Origin: Verticillium longisporum
Lineage: Eukaryota; Ascomycota; Sordariomycetes; Glomerellales; Plectosphaerellaceae
Assembly (NCBI GenBank): GCA_019188255.1
Contig: JAETXT010000004.1
Location: forward strand, 2,666,001 to 2,730,000
Reading direction: 5' to 3'
DNA: 64,000 nucleotides
Of this stretch, positions 45,083-56,400 are shown one piece after another; within the stretch, counting starts at the first letter, position 1; each line of letters opens with the position of its first letter. The notes below the pieces were generated by a model that saw only the letters and a program-made list of their open reading frames with translations, ran no database searches and was not told where the DNA came from. The position numbers were made by a program, and so were the translations under genes.

Positions 45083-46969
45083 ATGGCGGATCGCACACAT
45101 AGCAATGGTATACCCAACGGCCTCACTAACGGGGTTCACAATGAAACTGTCAATGGTGCTGCCGGCGGGTTGGCCAACGGTGTAGAGGATCCCAGCAAGC
45201 GCGGTTTCATCGGCGCCATTGACCAAGGCACAACGTCTACTCGCTTCATCATCTTTGAGGTTGCCACTGGTGAGCCTGTAGCAAAACACCAGCTTGAGAT
45301 CGAGAACCATCACCCGCACCCTGGGTCAGTCATCCATGGGATCACGGATCATAACAATATGGGTGAACACCTTACTGACCCAACCATCACAGGTGGCATG
45401 AGCATGATCCCAAAGAATTGCTCCACAGCGTCACGACGTGTATGGAGGCAGCGTTTGCCGACTTTGTAGAACTCGGTCACACGAAAGACGACCTGAAAGC
45501 CATAGGCATTACCAACCAACGGGAGACCACCGTCGTCTGGGATGGTCGCACCGGCGAGACTCTCCACAACGCCATCGTCTGGTCAGACACGCGCACGGCG
45601 GATAAGGCGCGTCAAATCAACGAGCAGGCAACAAGCAAGACGGTATCTGATCTCACTGGTCTGCCGGTCTCGACGTATCCTTCAGCCATCAAGCTATCAT
45701 GGCTGCTGAATAACGTCGACGAGGTTCGTCAGGTCTGGGAGGATGGTCACCTCATGTTTGGCACCGTGGATACATGGCTTGTGTACTGCCTCAATGGCGG
45801 CTCCAAGGCCAAGGAGCCTGTCCATGTCACCGATTCGACCAACGCCTCTCGCACTATGCTTATGAACCTGAGGACCCTACACTGGGAGGATAGCATCATT
45901 CAAACCTTTGGCCTCGACAGACACCCCCTGAGGCTGCCGCGTATCGTTTCATCGTCTGATCCGAACGCCTTTGGCAGTATTTTTTCCGGCCCGCTTGAGG
46001 GTGTTCGTATAACGGGTTGCCTTGGGGACCAATCCGCGGCTCTGGTTGGACAATGTGCCTTTGCACCAGGTCAGGCCAAGAACACTTACGGCACCGGCTG
46101 CTTCCTTCTGTACAATGTCGGTAAGGAGAGGCCGGATCTTCGTGGTTCTGGTTCGGGCCTCATTAGCACCGTGGCATACGATTTTGCGACGACGGGTGAG
46201 TTTCGCCAGGCAACATATGCACTCGAAGGTAGTATCGCGACAGCGGGATCAGGTGTCAAGTTTCTGGTCAAGAACTTGGGTCTTGGCAACGATGCCCATG
46301 ATATTAATGCGCTGGCAAACTCGGTGCCCGATTCGGGCGGTGTAGTTTTCGTCACTGCTTTCAGCGGCCTGCTTGCACCATATTGGATCGATGATGCTCG
46401 AGGCACGCTTTGTATGTTACCCAAGCCCCCGTTGTGCCAAGTTCTCGAACACTAATGTGTCATCAGTCGGTCTCACCCAGTTCACGCAAAAGGGACACAT
46501 CGCAAGAGCAACTCTCGATGCCACATGTTATCAGGCAAAGGCCATCCTTGACGCCATGGCCAAGCAGTCTGGAAGTCATCTCAACTCTCTCGCCGTTGAT
46601 GGCGGTCTGTCCAACTCAGACCTGTGAATGCAGTCGGACGCTGACATCAGTGGCAATCGCATTGATCGTCCGGCCATGCACGAGATTACGGCTCTCGGCG
46701 CCGCCTACGCCGCCGGCCTTGGCATCGGTGCTTGGACGATGGACGAGCTGATTGCTATGAACGCACGCCAGCAGGGTACCCGGAGGTTCGAGCCCAACTC
46801 AGAGAAGAAGGCTGAATGCGAAAGGATGTACCGCAAGTGGGGCCAGGCCGTACACATGAGCCGCGGATGGGCTACGGATGAGGATGCGACTGCTTCTTCT
46901 AATGATGAACAGTCGGCCTCCTCCAGCGAGGAGGAGGATGCTCCGTTCGACTTGGAGCACATGAACTAG
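45083..46969 (+). CDS. Glycerol kinase with an in-frame TGA
   Basis: Phosphorylates glycerol to glycerol-3-phosphate in the cytosol for lipid synthesis or catabolism. Exons 45083-45324, 45393-46411 and 46467-46969 sum to 1764 nt (588 codons). It starts MADRTHSNGIPNGLTNG with an Asn/Gly-rich lead, then GFIGAIDQGTTSTRFIIF (ATP-binding phosphate-1 motif), PGWHEHDPKELL, IGITNQRETTVVWD, IVWSDTRT, GDQSAALVGQ, KNTYGTGCFLLYNVG, ALEGSIATAGSGVKFL and [35 protein letters not shown]. In exon 3, LAVDGGLSNSDL is followed by TGA (46625-46627) and then MQSDADISG... in the same frame. Homologues have Cys here (SDLCMQ), so TGC to TGA is the simplest explanation. Conservation on both sides of the stop argues for a recent mutation or a sequence error. 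Intron 1 is 68 nt and intron 2 is 55 nt. Confidence 0.87.
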
Positions 46970-46981
46970 GAAGCAACCCAT

Positions 46982-47266
46982 GTGCAGGACGGAGATGCAG
47001 ACATGTTGGACCCCGAAGCGGAGCTAGGGTGCCTAAAGCAGTGGTGGGCCAAGGGCAAGTTTCGGCGCGTCGTGCCAGAAGACGAGCCGTCCTTGGAGAA
47101 CGGGGCGGCATGGCCCGACTACGGGCTGTACCTATCCGCCGTGGAAGAGCAGTGGTCAGCGGTCCGAAAGCGGTACCTAGATGCCGCGGCTGAGGAGCGT
47201 GCGCGCAAGAAGGCGCGGATCGAAGCGGAGGACCGTGACAGGGCGGATGTCGCCATGGCAGCGTAG
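46982..47266 (+). CDS. Small acidic/basic ORF downstream of glycerol kinase, unknown
   Basis: 94 codons, MQDGDADMLDPEAELGCLKQWW, then YGLYLSAVEEQWSAVRKRYLDAAAEERARKKARIEAED. The second half looks like a charged helix, a composition more protein-like than the other short frames nearby. It begins 12 bases after the glycerol kinase stop. It may be a piece of an older gene, an alternative exon, or chance; I do not recognise a family. Confidence 0.25.
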   Translation: MQDGDADMLDPEAELGCLKQWWAKGKFRRVVPEDEPSLENGAAWPDYGLYLSAVEEQWSAVRKRYLDAAAEERARKKARIEAEDRDRADVAMAA

Positions 47267-48264
47267 ACCTTGTCGGCGGAGGCGTTGTGATCGATGTGAT
47301 TGGGTGTCTGGCTTGGTGTTTTGGCGCAGCTGGCTCGAGGCCAGCATGGAACGATTGGCATGGCTGGGCAGAAGCTGATCGAAAGGCAGAGAGCAATTAG
47401 ATAAGTTAGACGTCGGAGCATTACAAGCGTAGCAAGTTCTCTCAGATACTCCCGTTGCTGCGGAATAGTAACCTTGTTTGACCCCTTTTGTTTTATTTCC
47501 TTTTCATTCGTCATGCCGGGTATCTGTGGTCTGTTTGTCTGTCACATCTAACCGTGTCTGCAGATAGTAGGTAATACAAGAACACCAGGGAAAATTTGGA
47601 CCCTCAAGGAAGTGGTCGCATCAAACCTCATTTCCAGACCGCACTGCGAGGCAGTTGTAGTGAGTGACAGAGGCAGGCCATTCAGACAGATGACCCCCCC
47701 TTCTCACTCGAGGCTCAGACAAAAAGATTTCGGGATACAAACCCACGCCGATGGGTATCACACTTTTTTGCGGTTTGTCGCTCCTCCTCTCCCCCGTGTG
47801 TCGTCTTTCGTGTCAGTTCCCCCAACCCCCCTTTTTTTCCGTTCCGAGGGAAAAAAACACGCTTCCAAGAAAGGTCCAAAAAGTGCGAGTGCCTGCTATA
47901 CATACAAGTCCATGCAATCCAGACAAGATGACAGGAAATCAAAGCATGAATCGGAGAGGATGTCGAGAGAACGGACCGAAAGTGCCATCTGTGCCTCAGG
48001 CCCGCCGTTTTCTTCTCCCCCCTTGACGCACTGAGTGCTAGAGCAGCACGAGTTGTCGTCGCTATGGATCACGTCTCCTTGATATTTTTGGATTATGGTT
48101 TCTTCGTCTGCTCTCGAGAGTGGAATTGTGTTCTGAATGATTAAGAGTGATGATTTGCAAGAGTGTGGTGAGAAGAGAAGCTGGAGAAGTACGAGCAGGG
48201 CAAGTCTGCCACATCCTCGCCATTGGTTCGTTTTCGGTGCCGGTGCCAGCAACACATGGAACAT
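47267..48264. other. Intergenic region between the glycerol kinase end and MPG1 end
   Basis: About 1 kb between converging genes. Poly-T/poly-A and C-rich runs (for example CCCCCCTTTTTTTCC near 47825-47840). No supported gene or RNA. Confidence 0.5.
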
Positions 48265-49620
48265 TTACATGATGATGGCAGGCACATCAACGTTGGCCTT
48301 GATGCTCTTGTGGGGAAGAACGCTGCCGCCGTTGACGTAAATCTCATCAGCAATGGTGACATCGTCTCCCAGCACCGTGACGTTCTCGAGACGAGCCCAC
48401 TTGCCGACAGTGCTGTTCCAGCCGACAATGGTGCTCTTGACCCAGGCGTGGTCCTTGACCTTGGAACCGGATAGCAGAACGCAACGTTGGAGACGGACAC
48501 CGTCGCCGATGACGACGCCAGGGCCGATGGTGACATTGGGGCCAATACGGCAGTGCTTGCCGATTTTGGCGGAGGGGTCGATCAGGACGTTGCCGCCGTG
48601 GACATAAGATTCGGAAGCAGGGGCCAGCTCCTTGCAGCCCTTCTTGGTGAGTGACGACAGGTACAGACAGGTACCGGTGAGGAAATCCTTGGGCTGACCA
48701 ACATCCATCCAGAAGCCCTCAAGGTCGAAGCTGTGGAGCTGGCCGTCGCGGACAATGGCAGGGAAGGTCTCTTGCTCGATGGAGGTAGGGCGCAGTTCGA
48801 TGCGCTTGAGCACGGAGGTGTTGAGAATGTACATGCCGGCGTTGATGCGGTTACCGACGAACTCGACAGGCTTCTCAACGAAGCGATCGATACGCGTGGG
48901 GTGGTTAGGCTTGTGGACAATGACACCATATTTGGAAGGCTCCTCAACCTTGGTGACGACAATGGTGCCCTCCTCTCCGTGGTTCTTGTGAAACTGGGCA
49001 AGCTGCTCAAAGGGGTAGTCGCAGATGACGTCCGAGTTGAGCACGAAGAATGGAGCATCGTCCTTGGCGAGGACGTCTTCCGCTAGCTTTAGGGGGCCAG
49101 CGGTGCCGAGAGGCTCGGTCTCGATCGAAAAGGTAATCTTGATGCCGAATCGCTCCTCGTACTGCAAACAACAACGACATGTCAGTTTTTGACCCAGCTG
49201 GGAAGAGAGAGCTATTTGCGCGTGCAACAAGAAGCCGGTATAGATGACGTACCTCAGCAAGGTGCTTCTCCATGATCTCGGGACGGTAGTTCACGGCAAG
49301 AACCACATCGGTGACGCCTGCAGCGGCCAGAGCCTCTATCTGGTGTAGAATCATGGGCTTGTTGGCAAACTCGACAAGGGGCTTGGGAAGAGTGAGGGTC
49401 TATCGGTCGGCGGTATTAGCATCGCGTTGATTATAAACGGCGGTGTCTCAGCACGGTCTGCGACGGTCGAAAGGAAGGCATACAAGGGGGCGGAGACGGG
49501 TGCCGAAGCCGCCGACGAGGATGATGGCTGAGAGATGTTAGCAAGGTATGATCATAAATGCGCTGGCCCTAGCAAGCTTCCTGCCGTATTTGGGAAAGGT
49601 AGGAAACGCTCACCCTTCAT
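48265..49620 (-). CDS. mpg1: Mannose-1-phosphate guanylyltransferase (GDP-mannose pyrophosphorylase)
   Basis: Makes GDP-mannose from GTP and mannose-1-phosphate in the cytosol, the donor for protein glycosylation, GPI anchors and cell-wall mannan. Four exons: 49614-49620 (7 nt, ATGAAGG), 49484-49527, 49253-49399 and 48265-49161; total 1095 nt, 364 residues, the usual fungal length. It starts [41 protein letters not shown], the nucleotidyltransferase signature with GGxGTRLRPLT and the PKP lysine. Next come [13 protein letters not shown] (metal-binding Asp), [18 protein letters not shown] and the left-handed beta-helix hexapeptide repeats [29 protein letters not shown]. It ends NVDVPAIIM. All introns have GT...AG borders. 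The gene is complete and unbroken. Confidence 0.95.
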
Positions 49621-52600
49621 GGTTGCGGAGTTGATGCTCAGGGGCTTCTGCGCGCGGGCACGAAAAGGAGCTGTTCGGATCTCGGCGGTGCAGTCGCGAA
49701 AACCGAGAGGGGAGGAAGGAGGGTATCACGACAAAGATAGAATGCCGAGAAGAAGAAACGAAGGGGTATCGCACTGAACGAAGGAAAGGTTGGAGAAGAA
49801 GTGTGCTGGAAGTTGAGAGCTCAGGTGAGGCTCGTCGTGGGAATCGTGAAAGATGGTGGAGGTAGGAGTGTCCGAGATGACACGACAGCTCCTGCGGTTC
49901 AGTTCAACTCTGGCAGCGACGACAGGAGACACGGGACCCCACAATATCGAGGATCCACCTACCTTAGGGGGAGCGACAGGGGGGCCGCTTCCAACCTCAG
50001 ATGGAAGCTCCAGGTGAGGTAGGGCTCCATTGAGCCAATTGCGGTGCAGCCTCCAATGGGATCCAGGGGCACACCTCGTGACGAATGGAGTGGGGTTTCA
50101 GGCTCGGCTCAGCACTGGCTCGTGGACATCGACGGTTCACAGCGTGGCTGTGACGCCAGCCTCGAGTCTCGTACAGATGGTAGTAGCTCGTGAAGAAGCG
50201 CCCCAATTTCCCTCGGAGCGAAATTGTTTCAATGCTGGCGCCCTAAGTGGCAATCGCCCAACCATGGGTAGGTAAGGTAGGTACTCAGCATGGTACAGTG
50301 GGTGGGTTGTTTGAGTTTGCCTCCTCCAGGTCAGCACCACCCACTAACGGCTCGGAGCTGGATCAATACCTACCAGCCGCTCGCCCTATGGAGGCCCGCC
50401 GCCTGTGTAGTGCTACCACTGTGCCGCACCACATTGCATCACGAGGGTGGAATGTCTTTTTGGCAAAACATGATCCCGCATTGCTTTTCTGACTCTGCCC
50501 GGCCGTCTCGTGTGACCCAACTCGGTCTCAAAATCTTCTTCACCGTTTGCGTCCCATTCCGCATGCTTTTTCAATAGTAGCATCGATCCCGGTCACGCAT
50601 TGTAACATGGGATATGTTAAGTTGGGATGGGGGATGATGGCTACGCCTCTTCGCAAGAAACCCAATTTTTTCCTGAGGGGAAAGAAAAAAGGGGGTGGAC
50701 CGTAGTTAAACGATGTCGAATTGACTGACAGGCGTAAACCTGCCTCGACACCCACCCTTCAGGTGACGCGTCAACACCAGTCTTCGTGTCTCTCGGTCCT
50801 GTTCATGCTGGAGGCAGGAAGTGCCACAGTCAGGTACGACACGCAGGAATAGAGAGTTGCTTGAAATCCCCATGTTTGGGGTGGTTCACTGGCAAAACCC
50901 ATCTGATGTTCAGTCCTAAGCCACACGGGGCGATCATCCGTACACCCTCCCCACTCACCACACTGCCCCCCTCCCTCTCAGCCTCAGGCCATCCATTACC
51001 TTTCCCGGAATTTTACTGTATGATTAACAAAACTCTGTGCGTACATCAACGTGGACTGATGATGCCAAGGGCCGGGAAAGGACATATGATACTCCATCTG
51101 CGATGTCAATTCTCAGAGGGAAATGGAAGGCTGATGGTCGGGTTTGGGGATGCCAGACCTTCGTGGCCCATTCGAATCCTCGTTCATTCCCTTCCTGGCA
51201 CCACCCCCGTTTCCCCACGTTCCTATGTGCTAAGACACTGCTGATCCGATTGCCGTCGCCAACATGAGCCGACCCTGCCACACAGGTATGCCGTGTTCGA
51301 TGTGATGGGTGACCACCCTCCCCTCCCTAATCATACATGCGCGGCCGAATTCCGGGGAGTTGGGCTGCTAGACCTTTGACCTGCCGCGCCTGATGTAGCC
51401 TCTCTCCATCATTTGCGTCCTTCAACAGATGGAATGACGAGGGGGAGCCAGCTTTTCAGCCCCTAATTCAACCTCATCTCCTCACCCAACAGCCAATGCG
51501 CTGCAAACCTCACAAAACACTACGCTTTCAAAACGCGAGATAGCCCGGGTAAAAGATTTCTTCATTATCATAAAAGCTGTCTTGAGGGTTCATCATTATC
51601 GTCATGGTCATGCGCGTCACCTATGGTGATCACGGTCATAATGCAGCCGCCCTCCCTGCCTCCGTCTCGTGTCCAAACTCGTTCTCTTACTCATTCTTTT
51701 GACTTCTTCAAGCTTCACCCTCCCTGTCATGAACAGCCCTTGGTTGATCGCGACGTTGAAACATGGTGATCCGTGCTGCAGTTTGACGTGATCGCCAGAC
51801 TGTCAACTGCTGTGAGCACACGCAGGCTCCATCGCAAACAACACAGACCATCTCAGAGTCCTTCCATCCACGATCATCTCGAAAAGAAAATCAAGCAAAA
51901 CCCGCTAATCGAAAGAATCTAGCCGTCCCCGTCAATATCGTGGTCGTTATGGGTGTTTTCAGTCGCATCGTTGGATCATCCCCTCGCCACGTTCGCGCCT
52001 CCAGCCAGGGGAGGAAATCAGGTCGGCCATTCAGAGTTGCCTCCAAACAAAGCCGAGTGGTGTGATGCAAAAAGTTGGCCTCGTGGTGCTGGAGCTGGAA
52101 GTGTAAGACCCCAGCCCAGAGGACCCCCACCATTGTGTGTCGTTAAGTCTTAACCGATGCTGGCAAAACTGAAGAAGAAAGCCGTCCCATCCGTTCTCGG
52201 AAGCGAAAAAATAAAATGCCTGGTGAGCAATCAAAAAGCGTAGAGCCCGAGCCATGAATTGAGCGGAGTGTCCCTTGAGGAAAATGACAGAAAAGGGAAT
52301 GCTGCTGAAAAGGCGCAGAGGAGGGCGCAGAAATCATGTCTAAGGTCATCAAATCATTGTCGATCGTTCTGTATGAGAGGAAATGAGTCGAAACAAGGTA
52401 TGCGTCGCTTTTTCCGTGGCGAATTCCATATGTCCTTCTGATAGTTCGTGTGGCTGATCATTCTGCGTCTTTCGAACGACCAGTTTCTTTACTGCTCTCC
52501 AAACTTAGCACAAGAGCATTGAAATTGTGCTGGGCACGCTTCCAATGCCCAAGCACCAGGTTGTCCTTGGTGATGCCACTTCGGTAATTCGGCAAGAAAA

Positions 52601-52666
52601 GCATGCTCGCAGGTGGAGGAGGCTGAGCATCGGCGCATAGCGGCAAGTCGTGGACCCCGTGCTGGC
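49621..52666. other. Long intergenic region upstream of MPG1
   Basis: 3 kb holding the MPG1 promoter and the 3' side of the dsRNA-binding-like gene. Only short overlapping frames occur, on both strands, none with recognisable motifs. Pyrimidine-rich tracts at about 51660-51730 and a GGTAGGTAAGGTAGGTAC stretch at about 50267-50284 are visible. No tRNA found by eye. Confidence 0.45.
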
Positions 52667-53488
52667 CTATTCGAAAGAGGCAGTCGAGCTGCTGCTCGAG
52701 TGGTGTCCAGATCGGCGGTTGTCACGCTGGCTGGAAGCCATGTGGCGGCTCTTCTTGGAGGAGCGGCGAGGAGCTTCAGTGGCCGGGAGGCCCTGGACGA
52801 TACCGTTGCGAGCGAGCATGCCTCCGTTGACCGAGAAGTTGCGGCACACCATGAAAGCCCTCATGGCAGCATTCTCCTGCGCAAGCACGTCCGACTGGTA
52901 GGCCAGATCAGTCTGGTACTCTCGTCCGTTGACAAGGACGAGGCACGTGAAGCCGCTGGGGTCACGGTAACACTCGTACGTGGGATCTTGCCACCCACGT
53001 CGTCGGCAGAGACCTACACGAGACGATCAGTCAGCGCCTTGATCTAACGGAAGACCTCCCTGAGGCACAATCTCGGGACACGCATGAGGCTGGGCATTGG
53101 TTCGAACTGATGCACCCCTTATGACGCCAGAGAACCTGCATTCAAGCCCAACTCGCTGTAAGATGACCCTGCCAAGTGCACAGGACCCCTGATACAAGGC
53201 TGACGACGATAGTTGAGCGCAGTCATGCCTAAACATCACAGGGATTCGACTCATCCAGATCAGATGAAGCAGGAACACCGTGGCAATCGTACCGCCCTGG
53301 TGAAATGCAGGGGCTACCACACCTCTTTGGCGAACTCATCGTCATCTTCGACCTGTCAACCCGCCCCACTTACAAGGGCCGAAATTGGGTACGAGGCCGT
53401 CGGCAAGCAGATCGCGAACAACACAGGTATACAGAGGGAAATCAATGGCTCACTTACTCTCCAGATACTGAGTGTAGAAGCCACCCAT
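52667..53488 (-). CDS. Small dsRNA-binding-domain-like protein
   Basis: The last exon (to the stop at 52667) reads LCRRRGWQDPTYECYRDPSGFTCLVLVNGREY then QSDVLAQENAAMRAFMVCRNFSVNGGMLARNGIVQGLP. This follows the dsRBM pattern: P-x-Y, a beta hairpin with V-x-V-x-G, and a final helix with A-x-x-x-AA-x-x-A. A likely first exon starts at 53488, MGGFYTQYLE, followed by a GTAAGT donor, and a short middle exon near 53330-53360 (DDEFAKE). The exact joins are not settled; an intron covers most of 53060-53320. The C-terminus is Ser/His-rich. Possible roles include RNA silencing or RNA processing, but nothing nearby points to one. The start and internal splicing are uncertain; the conserved last exon is the firm part. 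Confidence 0.5.
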
Positions 53489-56400
53489 ATTGGTCCAAAG
53501 GCCCAATGCGTTGTTGTTGTGTGTTGGTAGATGTTTGATGTCGACGGCTTTGGTACAGGAAGTAAGAACGAGGGGCAAGTGTTGGCCGTGGGGAACGAGG
53601 TGTCTCGGAAAAAAGTGAAGCTGTGGAAAAAAAAACAATGACCACCAGCCAGCAGACTATGGAGCCAAAAGCCCGGACGCCGTTTTTCGATGCAGTCGGG
53701 CCCAACGTGAGGCGAGCGAAAGTACGTTGCGCACACCAAGCCCTAAGAATAGGAGGCGTAGGGCAGCAATGGGTAGGAGGGGACGACGGACGTGGTGGAA
53801 GAGAGAAGATGGTCGGGTAGTGTTCAAGTGGGCGTGGTGTGGGCGGCGGTAGGCAGTTAAGCTACGTAGCTTGGGATGCAGGAAATCCGGACCATCAACG
53901 GCGAGACATGTGTGCTTTATTGCAGGACGAGGAACAGGACGTGGTGCGGGGCAAGGCCACTCGGCAGCGCGCGAGCAGACAGGAGATGAGGAGACAGGGA
54001 GAGTGGTGAGGGGAGCTTGGGGAGGCAACTAGGACTCGAGACGCAAGAGGAAATGACGGAAACGCCAGCGGGTGAGGATGAACGGGGTCCTCGCAAGGGA
54101 GATGCAAGCGGCGATGCGGCTCTCGAAAGTGTGACCCATCCTGATGTGTTGGCCTTCTCGTCGCCAGTTGATAGTACCACTGGCGACTAGGCAACTCCAC
54201 CGCAACACATGGGAGGGGGAGATGCACCATCCATGATCCAAGCGAAGATCTCTGATAAGTTTCGGACGAAGCCTGTCGCCTGTGGTGCAGTACCGCTGTT
54301 GGTCCATGTTTACCTCAGAAAGACCGATGGCTACCTGAACTCTCTTCCTTGCTTGCCGCCGCTGCTTGGATAGCAAGCGCTCAGGGTCGACCGACCACAG
54401 CCATCGACTACCGAATGGGGGTGGACTTGGATCCCGGACCTCACTCAGCGGTTTGGCTACCCGCCTGGGACTTGGGACTGAATCCTGTGGCTGGGTGCAG
54501 AACAAGCCGCCGACGGCCGGCCGGGCAGCACTTGCAGCAATAGTAGCAAGCAGACCTTGCAAGACAGTGGCGAAATGGAACCGTTGTCATGACGGTGGCT
54601 AATCCCGCGTAGCCTGCGAGGTGGGCAAGCGGGCGAGAAGTCATTGTGTCGTGGACCCGGTTTGGAGCACTGGTCACAGTCTTCGCGCCGGCTTGGCAAC
54701 AGACCAGTAAAACGCAATGTTGCCGGAGAAGCGCATCAAGACAGATGACCGGGCTTGGGATGGGTGGGCTTTCCAGCTTCGTCACCAGGATAGAAGGGGG
54801 AGGGGAGGGGAATCGCAGAGTTCAGAGCTCACAGATCCCGCAGTCGAGAGCCTAGGGGGTAAAAACAAAGAACCAGCCAGAAATCCGCCCCCCAAGATCT
54901 TTGTCTTAGCTGCACTAATGCAAAGAACATCAGCCAAAGAGAACGGCTCGTTTAGTGCTAGGGCCATTGAAATCGAAGTCAAGACGGTAAATAATACCAC
55001 CACCTGCATGGCCACCTGTCATGGTGCCGCGGGGGGGCCTGGGAGGCTAGAAAGGCTTCTGCGTCATGTAGGTGCATGTCGGTCGAGTCCATTTCAAGTA
55101 CCAGCCAGCTTCTTGGAGGGGCGGCGAGCGACGACGGTCGTCGGTCGGTGGGCTGCGGCCACATTCAGCGACCCGAGGGTAAGGATCAGAGGAACCAGGC
55201 CGACCATTCGATTTACCGCTGTGCCGACCAGGCCTTGTCGAATGCAAGGCGATGTCTGTAATGATGATTGATATCGACACGGTGATACACCCGGATGCGA
55301 GGCGATACAGACTGCTTTCGCCTCTCCATCGTTGAGTCTCGTCCCATCCGACATCCCAGTCAGCAAACACGGGCATGGGCATTTGAGGTGCTTGGGACAG
55401 TGAGCGGTCCGTCATCTAGGACAGCCTGCTAGTAATCGAGGGGCCAGCGCTTGTCGGCGACAGCTACCCGAATTCGAGGGGGCAAGGGACTGGAGTGGCT
55501 CCAGTCCTAAAACACTAAGAGAAAAAAGAAGGTCGGTGAAGACGGCCGTCGCCAAAGCAGCCAGAGAAGACGTGCATGAACAGCAAGCAGTGGCAGGGCC
55601 AGGGTGCCGAGCGGGGTCGATGCTCTCTTGTTCGTTGGTTTGAAGGCCGATCGGTGGCAGACCAGGGTCTTTCGGGCACAACAAAGCCTACGAGTAGCCC
55701 TCCAGAGAGGGTCCAGTCCATCGCGAACACAGATGACGAGCGGGCGGGGGGGCGAGCATGACGGCGCCGGCCCATCAACGAGCCAGAGGACCCAAGGGCG
55801 CTCCGTGTTTGGTCGCTGGCGTGGGCGGGCAGGCGAGGCAACCAAGCCAAGATTGTCACAGCCTTCGAGACCTTTTGGCTCATGCACTGATGAGTTGGCA
55901 TTGCTTGCTTGATATTACCTCGGGCGCAAGTAGAGGGAGCCACCGGACCGTACAGAGTACGTGAGCAGCAGTTGGGATCCGATGCACCTGAAGATGATCG
56001 CAGGTGGTTATACCTGGCGGTACGAGTCGCCATTCCCTTTGTATGAGGGAGTGGCTCCCGTCCGAATTCTCGGTCGAGTCGGGCGTTGTGAGTCGTCGTC
56101 CAGCGTCTCGCGTGGCCTGAATCCAAACAGCCTGACTGTCCAATCGAACTCAATTGCTAATCCCCTCGTGGAGTCACAGCAAATGCGTCGACGCTTGATG
56201 CCTGTCCCTGCGTGACATTGTCTTACCAACAAGGTAGGTAGTCTAGGAATTCTGTGTAGGTCTGTCCGCCTGTCTTGTCCTTGTTTCCTTGTCACCTTGT
56301 CTCATCGGCACCAAAGCTGTGCTACTGAGGGAGCTTAGGGTGTAGTGGTGGCCTGCCACGAGAGACGGCGTGCTGTGATTTGACAATTGGAACCATTTCT

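Noticed and set aside
46625..46627. Programmed stop readthrough giving a peroxisomal glycerol kinase isoform
   Set aside because: The next bases are ATG, not the CTA that favours UGA readthrough in fungi, and the C-terminus (LEHMN) is not a peroxisomal signal.
54029..54562. 177-codon minus-strand frame
   Set aside because: Composition and overlap with other frames suggest chance; no family recognised.
55515..56153. 212-codon minus-strand frame
   Set aside because: Arg/Ser/His-rich, overlaps several other frames, no motif, no plausible splice partners.
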